In this document: positions 14,298-23,600 of the stretch, in pieces | Numbering within the stretch: the first letter of the stretch is position 1 | How the letters are laid out: each line of letters opens with the position of its first letter | Assembly: GCA_046538945.1 (NCBI GenBank) | Contig: JBKHHW010000035.1 | Coordinates: forward strand, 1 to 24,232 | Source: JAEZKC01 sp046538945 | Lineage (GTDB): Bacteria > Fibrobacterota > Chitinivibrionia > Chitinivibrionales > Chitinispirillaceae | Direction of reading: 5' to 3' | DNA: 24,232 nt | The notes under the pieces: model-generated | What the model saw: only the letters and a program-made list of their open reading frames with translations | Databases searched by the model: none | Told to the model about the DNA's origin: nothing | Translations under genes and position numbers: made by a program

Positions 14298-16214
14298 ATG
14301 AAAAATAAAAAACGGAACCGTATTCTCCACCCGGCAAGTTTTGTACTGGTTCTCTTCCTGCTCTACACCTCCCTAATTATCACTTCAGGCCTGAGTACAG
14401 ATCAGAAACATGTAATGGTCGGAGGAACTGCGATCCTGTGTGCTGTTCTGATTGTGTTTGTCGAAAAATGGATCAGAACCCCGCTCAGAAAAATTTCACA
14501 AGCAATCAAATCTGGATCGACTGAAAGCATCCTAAGTCTATGCGGAGAAAAAAACGAACTCGGAACTGTAGCTGAACAAATCAGATTACTGGTTGAAAAA
14601 AAAAAGGATCTGCACAAACGAGTATCCGATCAGTCCAAAACTGAAGAGGTCCTGATAAAAAACGAGGATCTGTACCGTAATCTGGTGGAAACATCTCCTG
14701 ATGCTATAGTGGTTTTCAATCCTAACGGCCGTATTCTGATCTGCAACGATACTGCCGCATCTCTGGTGGGACTCAAAGACAGCGGTGAACTGCTTAAACG
14801 CAACTGCTTCAGATTCATTCACCCCGGAGAAAAGAGGAGAATCAACCGCTACCTCGAGAATGCCCAGGAAAAGGGCAGAATCAGAGATCTGGAATGCCTC
14901 CTTCAAAGAGAGGGCCAGAAGAGTTTCCCCGCGGAGCTGAGCCTCTCCATCATCTACTCCAGAGACGGCAGTCCTAAAAACTACCTCGCACTCTGCAGAG
15001 ATATTTCCTGCCGCAAACAGAACGAATTTGAAAAAGTCCACCTCGAGGAGCAGTTCAGGAACCTGCACAAAATGGAAGCCATCGGTCAGCTTGCCGGCGG
15101 AATCGCCCACGATTTCAACAATATTCTGGGAGCAATCAGCGGGTATGCGGAGCTTATCAAACATAAATACAGTTCCGACCCACGGCTTGAAAAGTACTCC
15201 ACCATGATACTTTCCGCCGCGATGCGGGCATCGGACCTTACCACGAAACTGCTTACTTTTTCCCGCAGAGGAAAGCTGGAATCCACCCCCTTCAGTTCCC
15301 ATTCAGTACTTTCCGATATAACCGACCTGCTCGAGAGGACAATAGATAAGAGAATCAACATAAAACGGGTTTTCAAAGCAAAAAAACCCCTTGTCTGCGG
15401 AGACCCGGCTCAGTTCCAGACCTCGATCATGAACATAGCTCTCAATGCACGAGACGCCATGCCGGAGGGTGGTGAACTTCTGATAAAAACAGAAGACACC
15501 GAAGTTGACGAAGATTTCTCAAAGGAAAAGGCGTATGCGCTTTCCCCGGGGGCCTATATCAAAATAACTCTTGAAGACAACGGTACCGGAATGGACCAAC
15601 ACACCCTTTCCAAAATATTCGAACCGTTCTTCACAACCAAAGATCTGGGCAAGGGAACAGGCCTGGGACTCGCAAGCGTCTACGGCTCCATAAAAAGTCA
15701 CAAGGGATACATTGAAGCCGACAGTGTAGTTGGCAAGGGTTCCGTTTTCACCATCTATCTGCCGGTGATCGCGGAAACCGAACATGTCCTGCATACCAGC
15801 CAGCAGCAGACCGCGATAAAGGGCAAAGGAACGATAATGATTGTCGACGATGAGGCGTTTCTCTGCAATGCCCTCAAAGAGATGCTGTCGTGGATCGGAT
15901 ATTCGGCAATAACATTCAACGACGGTGCTGAAGGCGTGAAGTTCTACTCGAACAACTCCCACTCCGTTGACCTAGTCATTCTGGATCTCATGATGCCTGG
16001 AATCAGCGGAAAGGACTGCATCAAACTCCTCAGAGAAATCAATGATCAGGTCAAAATAATCATTTCCTCTGGGTATGCTCTGGAAGAGGAGCGCCAGAAG
16101 CTGTTAAGTGAAGGCGTTATCGACATTCTCCAGAAACCGTTCATGGCCGCCCAGCTCTCAAGCGTCATCCATAATGCGCTTAAAGCAGAGCGCCGGATGA
16201 GCGGCCGAATATAG
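14298..16214 (+). CDS. Hybrid sensor histidine kinase with PAS and receiver domains
   Basis: A 638-aa membrane kinase. Two helices (about 14-31 and 39-57) are separated by only about eight residues, so there is no periplasmic sensor domain. A helical linker (58-120) leads to a PAS domain (about 125-241), then HisKA with phosphoacceptor H271 in GGIAHDFNNIL, and a HATPase domain with N383 (NIALNARDAM), DNGTGM and GTGLGL boxes. The C-terminal receiver (about 512-632) has acidic D517-D518, phosphoacceptor D563 (LDLMMPG) and K613 (QKPF). No output domain follows, so a partner regulator or phosphotransfer protein is needed. The ATG at 14298 is preferred over a GTG at 14181 that lies inside the previous gene. 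A run of ten As (14596-14605) lies in the linker. It closes the Bat operon, 50 bases after the fused gene. Confidence 0.92.
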   Translation: MKNKKRNRILHPASFVLVLFLLYTSLIITSGLSTDQKHVMVGGTAILCAVLIVFVEKWIRTPLRKISQAIKSGSTESILSLCGEKNELGTVAEQIRLLVEKKKDLHKRVSDQSKTEEVLIKNEDLYRNLVETSPDAIVVFNPNGRILICNDTAASLVGLKDSGELLKRNCFRFIHPGEKRRINRYLENAQEKGRIRDLECLLQREGQKSFPAELSLSIIYSRDGSPKNYLALCRDISCRKQNEFEKVHLEEQFRNLHKMEAIGQLAGGIAHDFNNILGAISGYAELIKHKYSSDPRLEKYSTMILSAAMRASDLTTKLLTFSRRGKLESTPFSSHSVLSDITDLLERTIDKRINIKRVFKAKKPLVCGDPAQFQTSIMNIALNARDAMPEGGELLIKTEDTEVDEDFSKEKAYALSPGAYIKITLEDNGTGMDQHTLSKIFEPFFTTKDLGKGTGLGLASVYGSIKSHKGYIEADSVVGKGSVFTIYLPVIAETEHVLHTSQQQTAIKGKGTIMIVDDEAFLCNALKEMLSWIGYSAITFNDGAEGVKFYSNNSHSVDLVILDLMMPGISGKDCIKLLREINDQVKIIISSGYALEEERQKLLSEGVIDILQKPFMAAQLSSVIHNALKAERRMSGRI

Positions 16215-16217
16215 TCC

Positions 16218-16247
16218 TTGACCTCCCCCCGTACCAAAATTTATCAT
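16218..16247 (+). promoter_or_regulatory. Sigma-70-type promoter for dapL
   Basis: TTGACC (16218-16223), an 18-base spacer and TATCAT (16242-16247) lie just past the kinase stop codon. Each box matches consensus at five of six positions. Transcription near 16254 gives a leader of about 158 bases containing two palindromes. Confidence 0.65.
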
Positions 16248-16259
16248 ACAATACTCATC

Positions 16260-16294
16260 TGAACCGGTTCTGAGTGATGTTTTGAACCGATTCT
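16260..16294 (+). promoter_or_regulatory. Two tandem palindromic sites in the dapL leader
   Basis: TGAACCGGTTCT (16260-16271) and TGAACCGATTCT (16283-16294) are 11/12 identical direct repeats, 23 bases apart start to start. The first contains a perfect 10-base palindrome (GAACCGGTTC). The spacing of about two helical turns and the position just after the promoter suggest a repressor binding at two sites; this is inference. Confidence 0.55.
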
Positions 16295-16411
16295 CGAGCC
16301 GTCCAGTTCATGCTCTCCTACTGAACGCTTACGCGTTTGCCAAAACAAGAGCTGAGTATTTCTGAAATCTGTCAAACCAACTGTTTTCTTTTGATGATCG
16401 GAGGATTTACA

Positions 16412-17635
16412 ATGATCAGAATCAACGATAATTTTCTCAAACTGAAATCATCCTACCTCTTCTCTGAAATCTCAAAGCGTGTATCCTCTTTCCAGGCCAA
16501 CAACCCCGATATGGAACTTATCAAACTGGGGATCGGTGATGTCACCAGAGCACTGCCCCAGGCATGTATCGAAGCGTTCCACAAAGCTGTTGACGAATTG
16601 GCAAACGACGCCACCTTCAGAGGATACGGTCCTGAGCAGGGGTATGCATTCTTGAGAGAGCAGATCGCCAAAAATGATTTCCAGTCCCGCAATGCTCAAA
16701 TCTCTTCTGAAGAGATCTTTATCAGTGATGGTGCCAAATGCGACACAGGGAATTTCCAGGAACTTTTCGCTCAGGATATCAAAGTAGCCGTCACCGATCC
16801 CGTGTACCCTGTCTATGTTGATACAAACGTCATGGCTGGCCGGACCGGCGAGTCCGAAGAGGGGCGCTACAAGGGTTTTGTCTATCTGGAAGGAAACGAG
16901 GAAAACGGCTTTGTTCCGGCCATCCCCGAAAAACACGTGGATCTGATCTATCTGTGTTTCCCCAACAACCCTACCGGTTCCGTAGCCACAAAAGAACAGC
17001 TGAAAGCCTGGGTGGATTACGCCCTAAAGCAAAAGGCTCTGATCCTTTTCGATGCCGCTTACGAAGCATTCATCACCGACGGTTCGGTCCCGCACAGCAT
17101 TTTCGAAATTGAAGGCGCCCGCGAAGTTGCTGTGGAATTCAGAAGTTTTTCCAAGACGGCCGGTTTCACCGGAACCCGCTGCGCTTACACCGTGGTTCCA
17201 AAAGAGTGCATGGTGTATGATTCCAAAGGAGAAAAACAGTCGCTTCATGCTCTCTGGAACAGACGCCAGAGCACTAAATTCAACGGGGTTTCCTACCCTG
17301 TCCAGCGCGCCGCGGAAGCGGTCTACATCGGTGAAGGTCCCAAACAGGTCAAGGAACTGATAAGCTACTACATGGAAAACGCAAAGCTCATCAGAGAAAA
17401 AATGACCGCACTGGGCTACAGCTGCACCGGAGGTGACAACGGCCCCTACATCTGGATCAATTGCAAAGGCGATTCGTGGGACTTTTTCGATATGCTGCTT
17501 AACAAAGCCGGAGTGGTGTGTACTCCTGGAGTCGGCTTCGGAAAATGCGGTGAAGGTTACATAAGAATAAGCGCCTTCAACTCTCGCGAGAACGTCGAAA
17601 AAGCTCTGAAAAAAATCGCTCAGGCCCTTTCATAG
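16412..17635 (+). CDS. dapL: LL-diaminopimelate aminotransferase
   Basis: A PLP enzyme that converts tetrahydrodipicolinate directly to LL-diaminopimelate with glutamate as amino donor, giving lysine and peptidoglycan precursors. The 407 aa length matches the family (about 410). Family-typical motifs are LIKLGIGDVTRALP (about 36-49), FRGYGPEQGY (69-78), SDGAKCDTGNF (105-115), YLCFPNNPTGS (180-190), D214 in LFDAAYEAF and the PLP lysine K248 in SFSKTAGFTGTR. The ATG at 16412 has GGAGG seven bases upstream; a start 25 codons earlier lacks one. The presence of dapL suggests the organism uses the aminotransferase variant of the lysine pathway. The gene has its own promoter and is followed by a symmetric terminator overlapping its stop codon. 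Confidence 0.95.
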   Translation: MIRINDNFLKLKSSYLFSEISKRVSSFQANNPDMELIKLGIGDVTRALPQACIEAFHKAVDELANDATFRGYGPEQGYAFLREQIAKNDFQSRNAQISSEEIFISDGAKCDTGNFQELFAQDIKVAVTDPVYPVYVDTNVMAGRTGESEEGRYKGFVYLEGNEENGFVPAIPEKHVDLIYLCFPNNPTGSVATKEQLKAWVDYALKQKALILFDAAYEAFITDGSVPHSIFEIEGAREVAVEFRSFSKTAGFTGTRCAYTVVPKECMVYDSKGEKQSLHALWNRRQSTKFNGVSYPVQRAAEAVYIGEGPKQVKELISYYMENAKLIREKMTALGYSCTGGDNGPYIWINCKGDSWDFFDMLLNKAGVVCTPGVGFGKCGEGYIRISAFNSRENVEKALKKIAQALS

Positions 17636-17651
17636 GGCCTCAAGCTTTTTT
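17622..17651. terminator. Symmetric terminator between convergent dapL and STAS genes
   Basis: AGGCCCT and AGGGCCT form a perfect 7-bp stem with a 5-base loop; the dapL stop codon lies in the loop and right arm. A run of six Ts follows after five bases on the plus strand, and on the minus strand a run of seven Ts (As at 17609-17615) follows after six bases. It could end transcription from both sides. Confidence 0.7.
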
Positions 17652-17654
17652 CTC

Positions 17655-17987
17655 CTACAACGAAGACTGAATAAAAAGGACCTTATCGAGATTCGTCAGC
17701 TCAAAAAGACGGTTCAGGTAGGAACTTCCGTCTGTATTTGCATTGAGAATGATGAGCTGACGTTTTTCCTTCTGCATAAGAGTATGATAATAGACGATTG
17801 TCCCCAGACCGTGACTGTCGATGAAATTCGCCCTTGTCACATCCAGGATGATCCGCTTGCATTCTTTTTTCTTGTAAAGCTGATCTATTCTGCGCTGGAA
17901 TTTTTTTACATCAACGTCGATTATCCTGCCCGTAAGTTCCAAAACCGGTTCGTCCGTTTCAGTTTTCAGCAGTATTTCAAGAGCCAT
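17655..17987 (-). CDS. STAS-domain anti-sigma-factor antagonist
   Basis: A 110-aa single STAS domain resembling SpoIIAA/RsbV. The likely phosphoacceptor is S58 in FIDSHGLGTIV, the standard site that serine kinases of the RsbW/SpoIIAB type modify. In its unphosphorylated form such a protein binds the anti-sigma kinase and frees a sigma factor; other STAS proteins act in phosphorylation switches unrelated to sigma factors. No kinase or phosphatase gene lies next to it, so its partner is elsewhere. The ATG at 17987 has a G-rich ribosome site (GGTGGGGGGA) upstream, and a good promoter match lies about 90 bases before it. It converges on dapL. Confidence 0.88.
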   Translation of the reverse strand: MALEILLKTETDEPVLELTGRIIDVDVKKFQRRIDQLYKKKECKRIILDVTRANFIDSHGLGTIVYYHTLMQKEKRQLIILNANTDGSSYLNRLFELTNLDKVLFIQSSL

Positions 17988-18075
17988 ATCTATCCCCCCA
18001 CCTTACTTTAAAAACTGGCCTCCGGAGATCGGGAGACCAAAACTGTTAAATTTATGAAAACACCCAACTTATAAA

Positions 18076-18104
18076 ATATTATCTTATGAGTGAGGTAAAG
18101 TCAA
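18076..18104 (-). promoter_or_regulatory. Promoter candidate for the STAS gene
   Basis: On the minus strand TTGACT (18099-18104) is separated by 17 bases from TAATAT (18076-18081). The surrounding AT-rich sequence offers alternative -10 boxes. Transcription would start near 18069, about 80 bases before the start codon. Confidence 0.5.
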
Positions 18105-18141
18105 CATCTAATGATCTTCTGAACGGACCGCAATAAACTGC

Positions 18142-18753
18142 ATGGAAATCTTCAATGTCCACCCGGTAAACCCGCAGCATCGGTTTCTGCAGTCTGCAGC
18201 GCACATTCTCAAGGCCAAAGGCGGTACAGCCGTCTACCCCACTGATACAGTATACGGCCTTGGTGCCTGCATCACCAATCCCAAAGGGATAGATAAAATC
18301 GCAAAGCTGCTTGAAAAAGACAAAACCAGACCTTTTTCCTTCATCTGCAGCGATTTTTCACAGGTCAGCAGATATGTACGGCTCAGCAATTCACACTACA
18401 GGCTGATGAAGCGATACCTTCCGGGACCATACACATTCATCCTCAACGCAACCAATCTTGTACCCAAAAAAATCGCCCCGAAAAGAAGAACTGTCGGGAT
18501 CAGAATACCGGACTGCAGAGTGGTTCTGGATCTGGTGAGTATTCTGGAGGAACCTCTCGCCAATACATCCATCAGCATCGAGGGAGAGCTGGCCAACAGC
18601 CCTGAAGACATCAAGAAGGTGATTTCTCATGAAGTGGATGTAATGCTCGATGCAGGGCCGCTTGCCATCGCAGAGCCATCCACCATCATTGACCTCACTG
18701 AAGATGAGCCTCAGGTCCTGCGTCTTGGAAAAGGCGAGTGGAATGAGCTTTAG
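18142..18753 (+). CDS. L-threonylcarbamoyladenylate synthase (Sua5/YciO/YrdC family)
   Basis: A cytoplasmic protein of 203 aa. Family enzymes make threonylcarbamoyl-AMP from threonine, bicarbonate and ATP, the first step of the t6A37 tRNA modification. Motifs are YPTDTVYGLG (32-41), KDKTRPFSFICSD (59-71), the LPGPYTFIL strand (93-101), RRTVGIRIPD (114-123) and the late ANTSISIEGELANSPEDI stretch. The Arg-Pro-x-Ser-Phe variant resembles the YciO-type branch, whose members may not all be true TsaC enzymes, so I leave the symbol blank. No strong ribosome site precedes the ATG. mazG follows 51 bases later on the same strand. Confidence 0.9.
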   Translation: MEIFNVHPVNPQHRFLQSAAHILKAKGGTAVYPTDTVYGLGACITNPKGIDKIAKLLEKDKTRPFSFICSDFSQVSRYVRLSNSHYRLMKRYLPGPYTFILNATNLVPKKIAPKRRTVGIRIPDCRVVLDLVSILEEPLANTSISIEGELANSPEDIKKVISHEVDVMLDAGPLAIAEPSTIIDLTEDEPQVLRLGKGEWNEL

Positions 18754-18804
18754 AGCACCCTCATCAGTTTCAATCTTTCACCCTAACCAGCAAGGATTTC
18801 CAGC

Positions 18805-19581
18805 ATGGGACAACAACTCGAACGATTGGTCGACATTGTAGCCCGGCTCCGTGCTCCGGGAGGCTGCCCCTGGGACCAGGAACAGAACCACAAAAGCATT
18901 CTCACCTGCATACTGGATGAAGCGTATGAGTTTTTCGAGGCAGTGGATGAGAACGACACCTACAAGATGAAAGAGGAATTAGGTGATCTGCTTCTTCAGA
19001 TTGTTTTCCATTCCCAGATGGCATCGGAGGAAAACAGGTTCAACCTTGAAGATGTGGCGAAGGAGATCGGTGACAAACTGATCAGGCGCCATCCTCATGT
19101 CTTCGGAGACACGGAAGTTTCATCCTCTGAGGAAGTGATACACAACTGGGAGCAGATCAAAAAAGAGGAGAAGGGAAAGGAACACCGCAAATACATGGTG
19201 GATGATATCCCCGAGGCCCTGCCAGCGCTTTTCAGAGCGGAAAAAATGCAGCGACGCGTTGCCAAAGTGGGCTTTGATTGGAAAGAGGTAAAACCGGTTC
19301 TCGACAAAGTGGAAGAGGAATTCGGAGAATTCAGAGAAGCTATACTGAGTGGCGATGAAAGGCATGCTGAAGAGGAACTAGGCGACATACTTTTTGCTCT
19401 GGTAAATGTCGCACGGCATTACAAATTCAGTGCCGAAGACGCTCTCAGGCTGACAACTCACAAATTTGCCCGTCGGTTCAGATATATCGAAGACAGATTC
19501 AATAAACTGGGGAAAGACATCCGGAAAGCAACGCTTGAGGAAATGGACCTCTACTGGGAAGAGAGTAAAAAGAATACCTGA
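18805..19581 (+). CDS. mazG: Nucleoside triphosphate pyrophosphohydrolase MazG
   Basis: A cytoplasmic enzyme of 258 aa that hydrolyses NTPs and dNTPs to monophosphates and pyrophosphate, cleaning nucleotide pools. The N-terminal LRAPGGCPWDQEQ (15-27) is diagnostic of MazG. The metal-binding pattern appears as DEAYEFFEAVDEN followed by KEELGDLLLQ (E58 and D61). A second, C-terminal MazG-like helical domain repeats the pattern (VEEEFGEFREAI, EEELGDILFALVNVARH). Length matches E. coli MazG (263 aa). AAGGA lies eight bases before the start. The gene follows the threonylcarbamoyl-AMP synthase gene and is probably cotranscribed; its stop abuts the stop of the next gene on the other strand. Confidence 0.95.
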   Translation: MGQQLERLVDIVARLRAPGGCPWDQEQNHKSILTCILDEAYEFFEAVDENDTYKMKEELGDLLLQIVFHSQMASEENRFNLEDVAKEIGDKLIRRHPHVFGDTEVSSSEEVIHNWEQIKKEEKGKEHRKYMVDDIPEALPALFRAEKMQRRVAKVGFDWKEVKPVLDKVEEEFGEFREAILSGDERHAEEELGDILFALVNVARHYKFSAEDALRLTTHKFARRFRYIEDRFNKLGKDIRKATLEEMDLYWEESKKNT

Positions 19582-20586
19582 TCAATTCCGGAAATATCTG
19601 ATCAGCTTGTCGATTCTGGAATACTCGTTCTTTTTAGCGGAAGCAGTACCGTATCTGCTGCTGAGGTATTTTCTGACCAGGTACTTTGCGAGCAAATCTG
19701 CTGAAAGCTCATCTGGATGGTAATTGTACTCTGAATGCGGAAACCGTTCCCTGTACTGACCTATCAGATTCAGATCTCTGTACTCAAACTTGCCGTCTTT
19801 GCTCATCCGGGGGAAAAATCCCTTTGGTGTGGAGTCCATGATTATTCCAACCGACTGCATGGTACCTTTACTACTGTCCTCAAGGATGAGCGCAGGGAGA
19901 ATATACATGTTCTCCCTGGAGCTTATCCTGATTACCCACTCCGGTCTAGAGGAATTCAGAGGAAGGCACTCCTGAAGCAATTTGTGAGTTGCTGTGGAGG
20001 TTACTTTCCTGAATCCCCAGACCTCCTTGTAGAAACTCTCGAATGGGGCAGGATTCATTTTCTGAAGAATATGAATTTTGTCGTTCAGTAATAACTCGAG
20101 ACCTGTGAAAAAACTGCTGGATTTCTTACCACTCCAGTTTTTCAACTTTTTTACCAAATTCTGAGACAAAATGATGTGCCCATCTCTTGTATCAGGAAGA
20201 AACGATTCAAGTGAATCGGATACAAGTACGAATTTCCAGGGGACTTGCAGTAACAAAGGGAACTCGGTTTTCAGTATGCTGTCGACAGTCTGCACATAAT
20301 CTGTGACCGTATTCCTGTCTTCATCCGAGAAATCCCGCACTTCCCTTTTGTATTGTTCCAAACGTTCCTGAAGGTTCTCTTGTTGAAACGATGAAGAAGT
20401 GTAGTCCCCCTGCACGATACCGGCCTTCCGGATTCTCAGATTCTGAACGTCTGCCGAAACACTCAGAACTACAGCTTCCGCTTCTTTTCTTTGAAGAAAA
20501 CTGATCCTGGCCTGGGAAAAAACGCTGAAAAAAAATGTGAAAATCAGCAGCAGACAACCACACATTCTTTTTTCTGAGCTGTTCAT
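19582..20586 (-). CDS. Exported protein resembling a metallopeptidase with a broken zinc site
   Basis: I do not recognise this 334-aa protein as a named family. It has a signal peptide (about 1-25, CLLLIFTFFFSVFSQA). Residues 135-205 resemble the core of a zinc metallopeptidase: DGHIILSQNLVKKL, then LELLLNDKIHILQKMNP, where NDKIH (168-172) sits in the place of an HExxH motif, keeping only the second His. Downstream HPDELSAD (290-297) resembles the E-x-x-A-D third-ligand helix of gluzincins. If so, it is a pseudo-enzyme; this is inference. Two starts (20586 and 20592) follow the AGGAGGAGGAG ribosome site. It lies 22 bases after metH on the same strand and probably shares its transcript. Its stop is one base-step from the mazG stop. 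Confidence 0.65.
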   Translation of the reverse strand: MNSSEKRMCGCLLLIFTFFFSVFSQARISFLQRKEAEAVVLSVSADVQNLRIRKAGIVQGDYTSSSFQQENLQERLEQYKREVRDFSDEDRNTVTDYVQTVDSILKTEFPLLLQVPWKFVLVSDSLESFLPDTRDGHIILSQNLVKKLKNWSGKKSSSFFTGLELLLNDKIHILQKMNPAPFESFYKEVWGFRKVTSTATHKLLQECLPLNSSRPEWVIRISSRENMYILPALILEDSSKGTMQSVGIIMDSTPKGFFPRMSKDGKFEYRDLNLIGQYRERFPHSEYNYHPDELSADLLAKYLVRKYLSSRYGTASAKKNEYSRIDKLIRYFRN

Positions 20587-20608
20587 CACCATCTCCTCCT
20601 CCTTTTGA

Positions 20609-23600
20609 TCAAGCAATGTAATCAGCCTGAGGGTGATGGACGAATATTCCTATGGTGGAATGCTCCGGATCCATCTGAAAACCTTCGGTAAGCACTATTC
20701 CAAGGCGTTCTTCAACCCCAAGAAGCTCAACAAGCCTCTTCTGCTGCTCCAGTCCGGGCATCCCGGGATAACCGAAACTGTACCGTCTTCCCGAAATGCG
20801 GGGTATTCCCAAACCCTTTCGAATCTCGGCGGAAATCTTTTCGGCCACGATCTCCACGGCATAATTGCCCAGACCATTGAGGTAAAATCCATCACTGTAC
20901 CGATCCTCGTTCTGCATAAGCGCCCTGCAACGGTCACCCAGTTTTTTTCCGATGGTAAGAGCCTGAACTGCGACAATATCCCCTTCGGGCCTGATGTAGT
21001 CGGCAACAGAACGGCCGGTCTGTTTTCCGCGGGGAAAATTGAAAGCGGCAAGTTCAGTGTGAAAATCTGAAGGATCAAGCAGTATGATATTCTCCTCGTC
21101 CGGAATCACGGGAAAAAATCCGTAAAAGCCCCTTGCATCGATGAGCTCAGAGTCAGCGATTTCCTTTTTAAGTCTTTTCAAAACAGGTTCGAACTCCTCC
21201 ATCTTCGCACTCTGGTAAGCGGTGGACTCCAGTTTTCCACCACCCCACCAGGCTTTGAAAAGTTGTTCAACATCCATGCTCTCAAACAAAGACTCCGTAT
21301 CCCATAGAAGAACTTCCCCCGTACCGTAAAAGGGTGGCTCCAAATAGTAATTGAAGTCAACTTTTTCCGATTTCGCTTTTTTGGCTTTATTCGCTTTCTC
21401 CGGTTTGGAAACATGTTCACTTTCCACCGGGGAAGAAACCTTCAGGTTTTCCAACACTTTTGCCGCATCAAAAGCATCTTTAGCATAGTAAACCCTTCCT
21501 GCATAGATCTGACCATCCACCACCGATATCCGCTGAGCGAAATCAGAATTGACGGCTGCGCCACCGATGATAATGGGAACATCCAGTCCGAGCCTGCTGA
21601 ATTCCTTCACACACTCTGCCATTTGACGACTGGTAGTGACCAGCAGAGCTGAAAGTCCCACCGCGTCAGGCTTCTCCCGTTTCACCGCCTCCACAATAGT
21701 TTCCAAAGGCACCTGCTTGCCCAGATCAATAATCTCGTAACCCTGATTGCGCAGAATAGACCCGACGAGATTCTTTCCGATATCGTGCACATCACCATGA
21801 ACGGTGGCAAGCACGAGTTTTCCCTTCACAGATGCACTTTCGCCCCTGAGATGAGGCTCCAATATGGTAACCGCCTCCTTCATCACCTCCGCGGCCTGCA
21901 GAACGAATGGCAGAATCATCTCTCCGGAGGCCATTCTCTCCCCCACCTCACTCATTGCCGGCAGAAGAACAGAATTGAGAATGTGATGCGGAGAATGGTT
22001 TTCAAGCAGATTCCTGATTACCTCCCCGAGATTACGACGGTCTCTGTTCAGTACAGATAACCTGAGCTTTTCTTCGGGTGAAATCTTTTTTTCACCTGAC
22101 TGAGCCGGCTTCTTTTCCCCCGCCTGCTCTTTTTCAAAAAAATCAACATACCGCTCCAGAGCATCACTTCTTCTATTGAAGAGCAGATCTTCGCCGAGCT
22201 CCCTCACTTCTTTATCATATGCGGCCGGGTTGTCACGATGAAGCGGATTGAAAATTGCAGCATCGAGCCCGGCTTCAGCCGCATAATGGAGCATCAGATT
22301 GTTGAGAATTCGTCTGGCCTTGGGCTTGAGTCCGAAAGACACATTACTCACTCCCATGGCGGTGCGCAGATCAGGATACTCCTTTTTGATCTGCCTGAGT
22401 GTTTCTATACTTTCAAGAGCCGCCCCGGCCATGGCAGGATCCCCTGTGGAAAGTGTAAACACCAGAGGATCGATGTACACAAAATGCTCCGGCAGACCGA
22501 ATTCACCACATGCCAGATCCCTGATCCTCTTCACCAGTTCCATTTTCTTCAAAACCGTTGCGGCCATACCCTCATCATCAATGGTCAATGCAATGACGGG
22601 ACATCCGTACCTTTTGGCCAGCGCCAGAATCCCGCGGGCTTTCTCACCCCTGTATTCAAGGTTTATTGAATTGAGCATCATCGAACCGGGATTCTTCTTC
22701 AGCGCGGCATCCATGACCGCAGGTTCGGTTGAATCAATACAGAACGGAATCCCGACCCTTTCTTTGAGGTAATCGACCACCGAACTCATCGTTTCCGTTT
22801 CATCATCCCGCTCATTGGCGGCCACACACACATCGAGCAGAACACTCCCTTTACGGATCTGTTCAAGTGCCAGCTGGTTCAGTTCATCGTAATTGCGATC
22901 AGCCACGAACTGCTTTGTTTTTCTTGACCCCTGGGTATTGAGCCTCTCCCCGATGATTCCCGGTCTGGCTATCCGCTCAAGATCTATTCCCGAAATGCCC
23001 GTGGAAAGAAAGCAGGTCCGCCCAGGTTTCTCTCTCTGCGCTACCTTGCGTTCCTTCAGAGCATCCGAAAGACTCCGTATATGCTCCGGAGTCGTACCGC
23101 AGCATCCTCCCGCAACACTCACCCCTTTTTCAGAAACAAAAGAGCACAGCTTCGAGGCAAACTCCTCCGGTTGCATTTTGTACACAGCCCTGCCATCCTC
23201 ATTAACCGGAAGTCCTGCATTGGGAAGCATAGACACGGGCACGGGTGAAAGCCGCAGAAGCTTCTCTATAAAGGGCGCCATCTCATCAGGACCGGTACTG
23301 CAGTTAAGACCAACTATATCGGCACCCATCGATACCACAGCACCCAGAAACGCTTCCATATCACTTCCCAGAAGCATATGCCCGGATGAATCCATAGTGA
23401 CCTGAACCTGAACGGGAACCTTGATACTCACTTTCTCGAAAAGCCGCCTGATACCGAACAGCGCCGCCCGCACCTCCAGAAGATCCTGAGAAGTTTCAAT
23501 AAGCAGCAGATCGGCACTGCCGTCTAGTAAACCCCGGGCCTGCTCCTCGGAGTGATCGGCCAACTGGTCAAACGTGATCGCGGAAAGCGATTTGTCTGTC

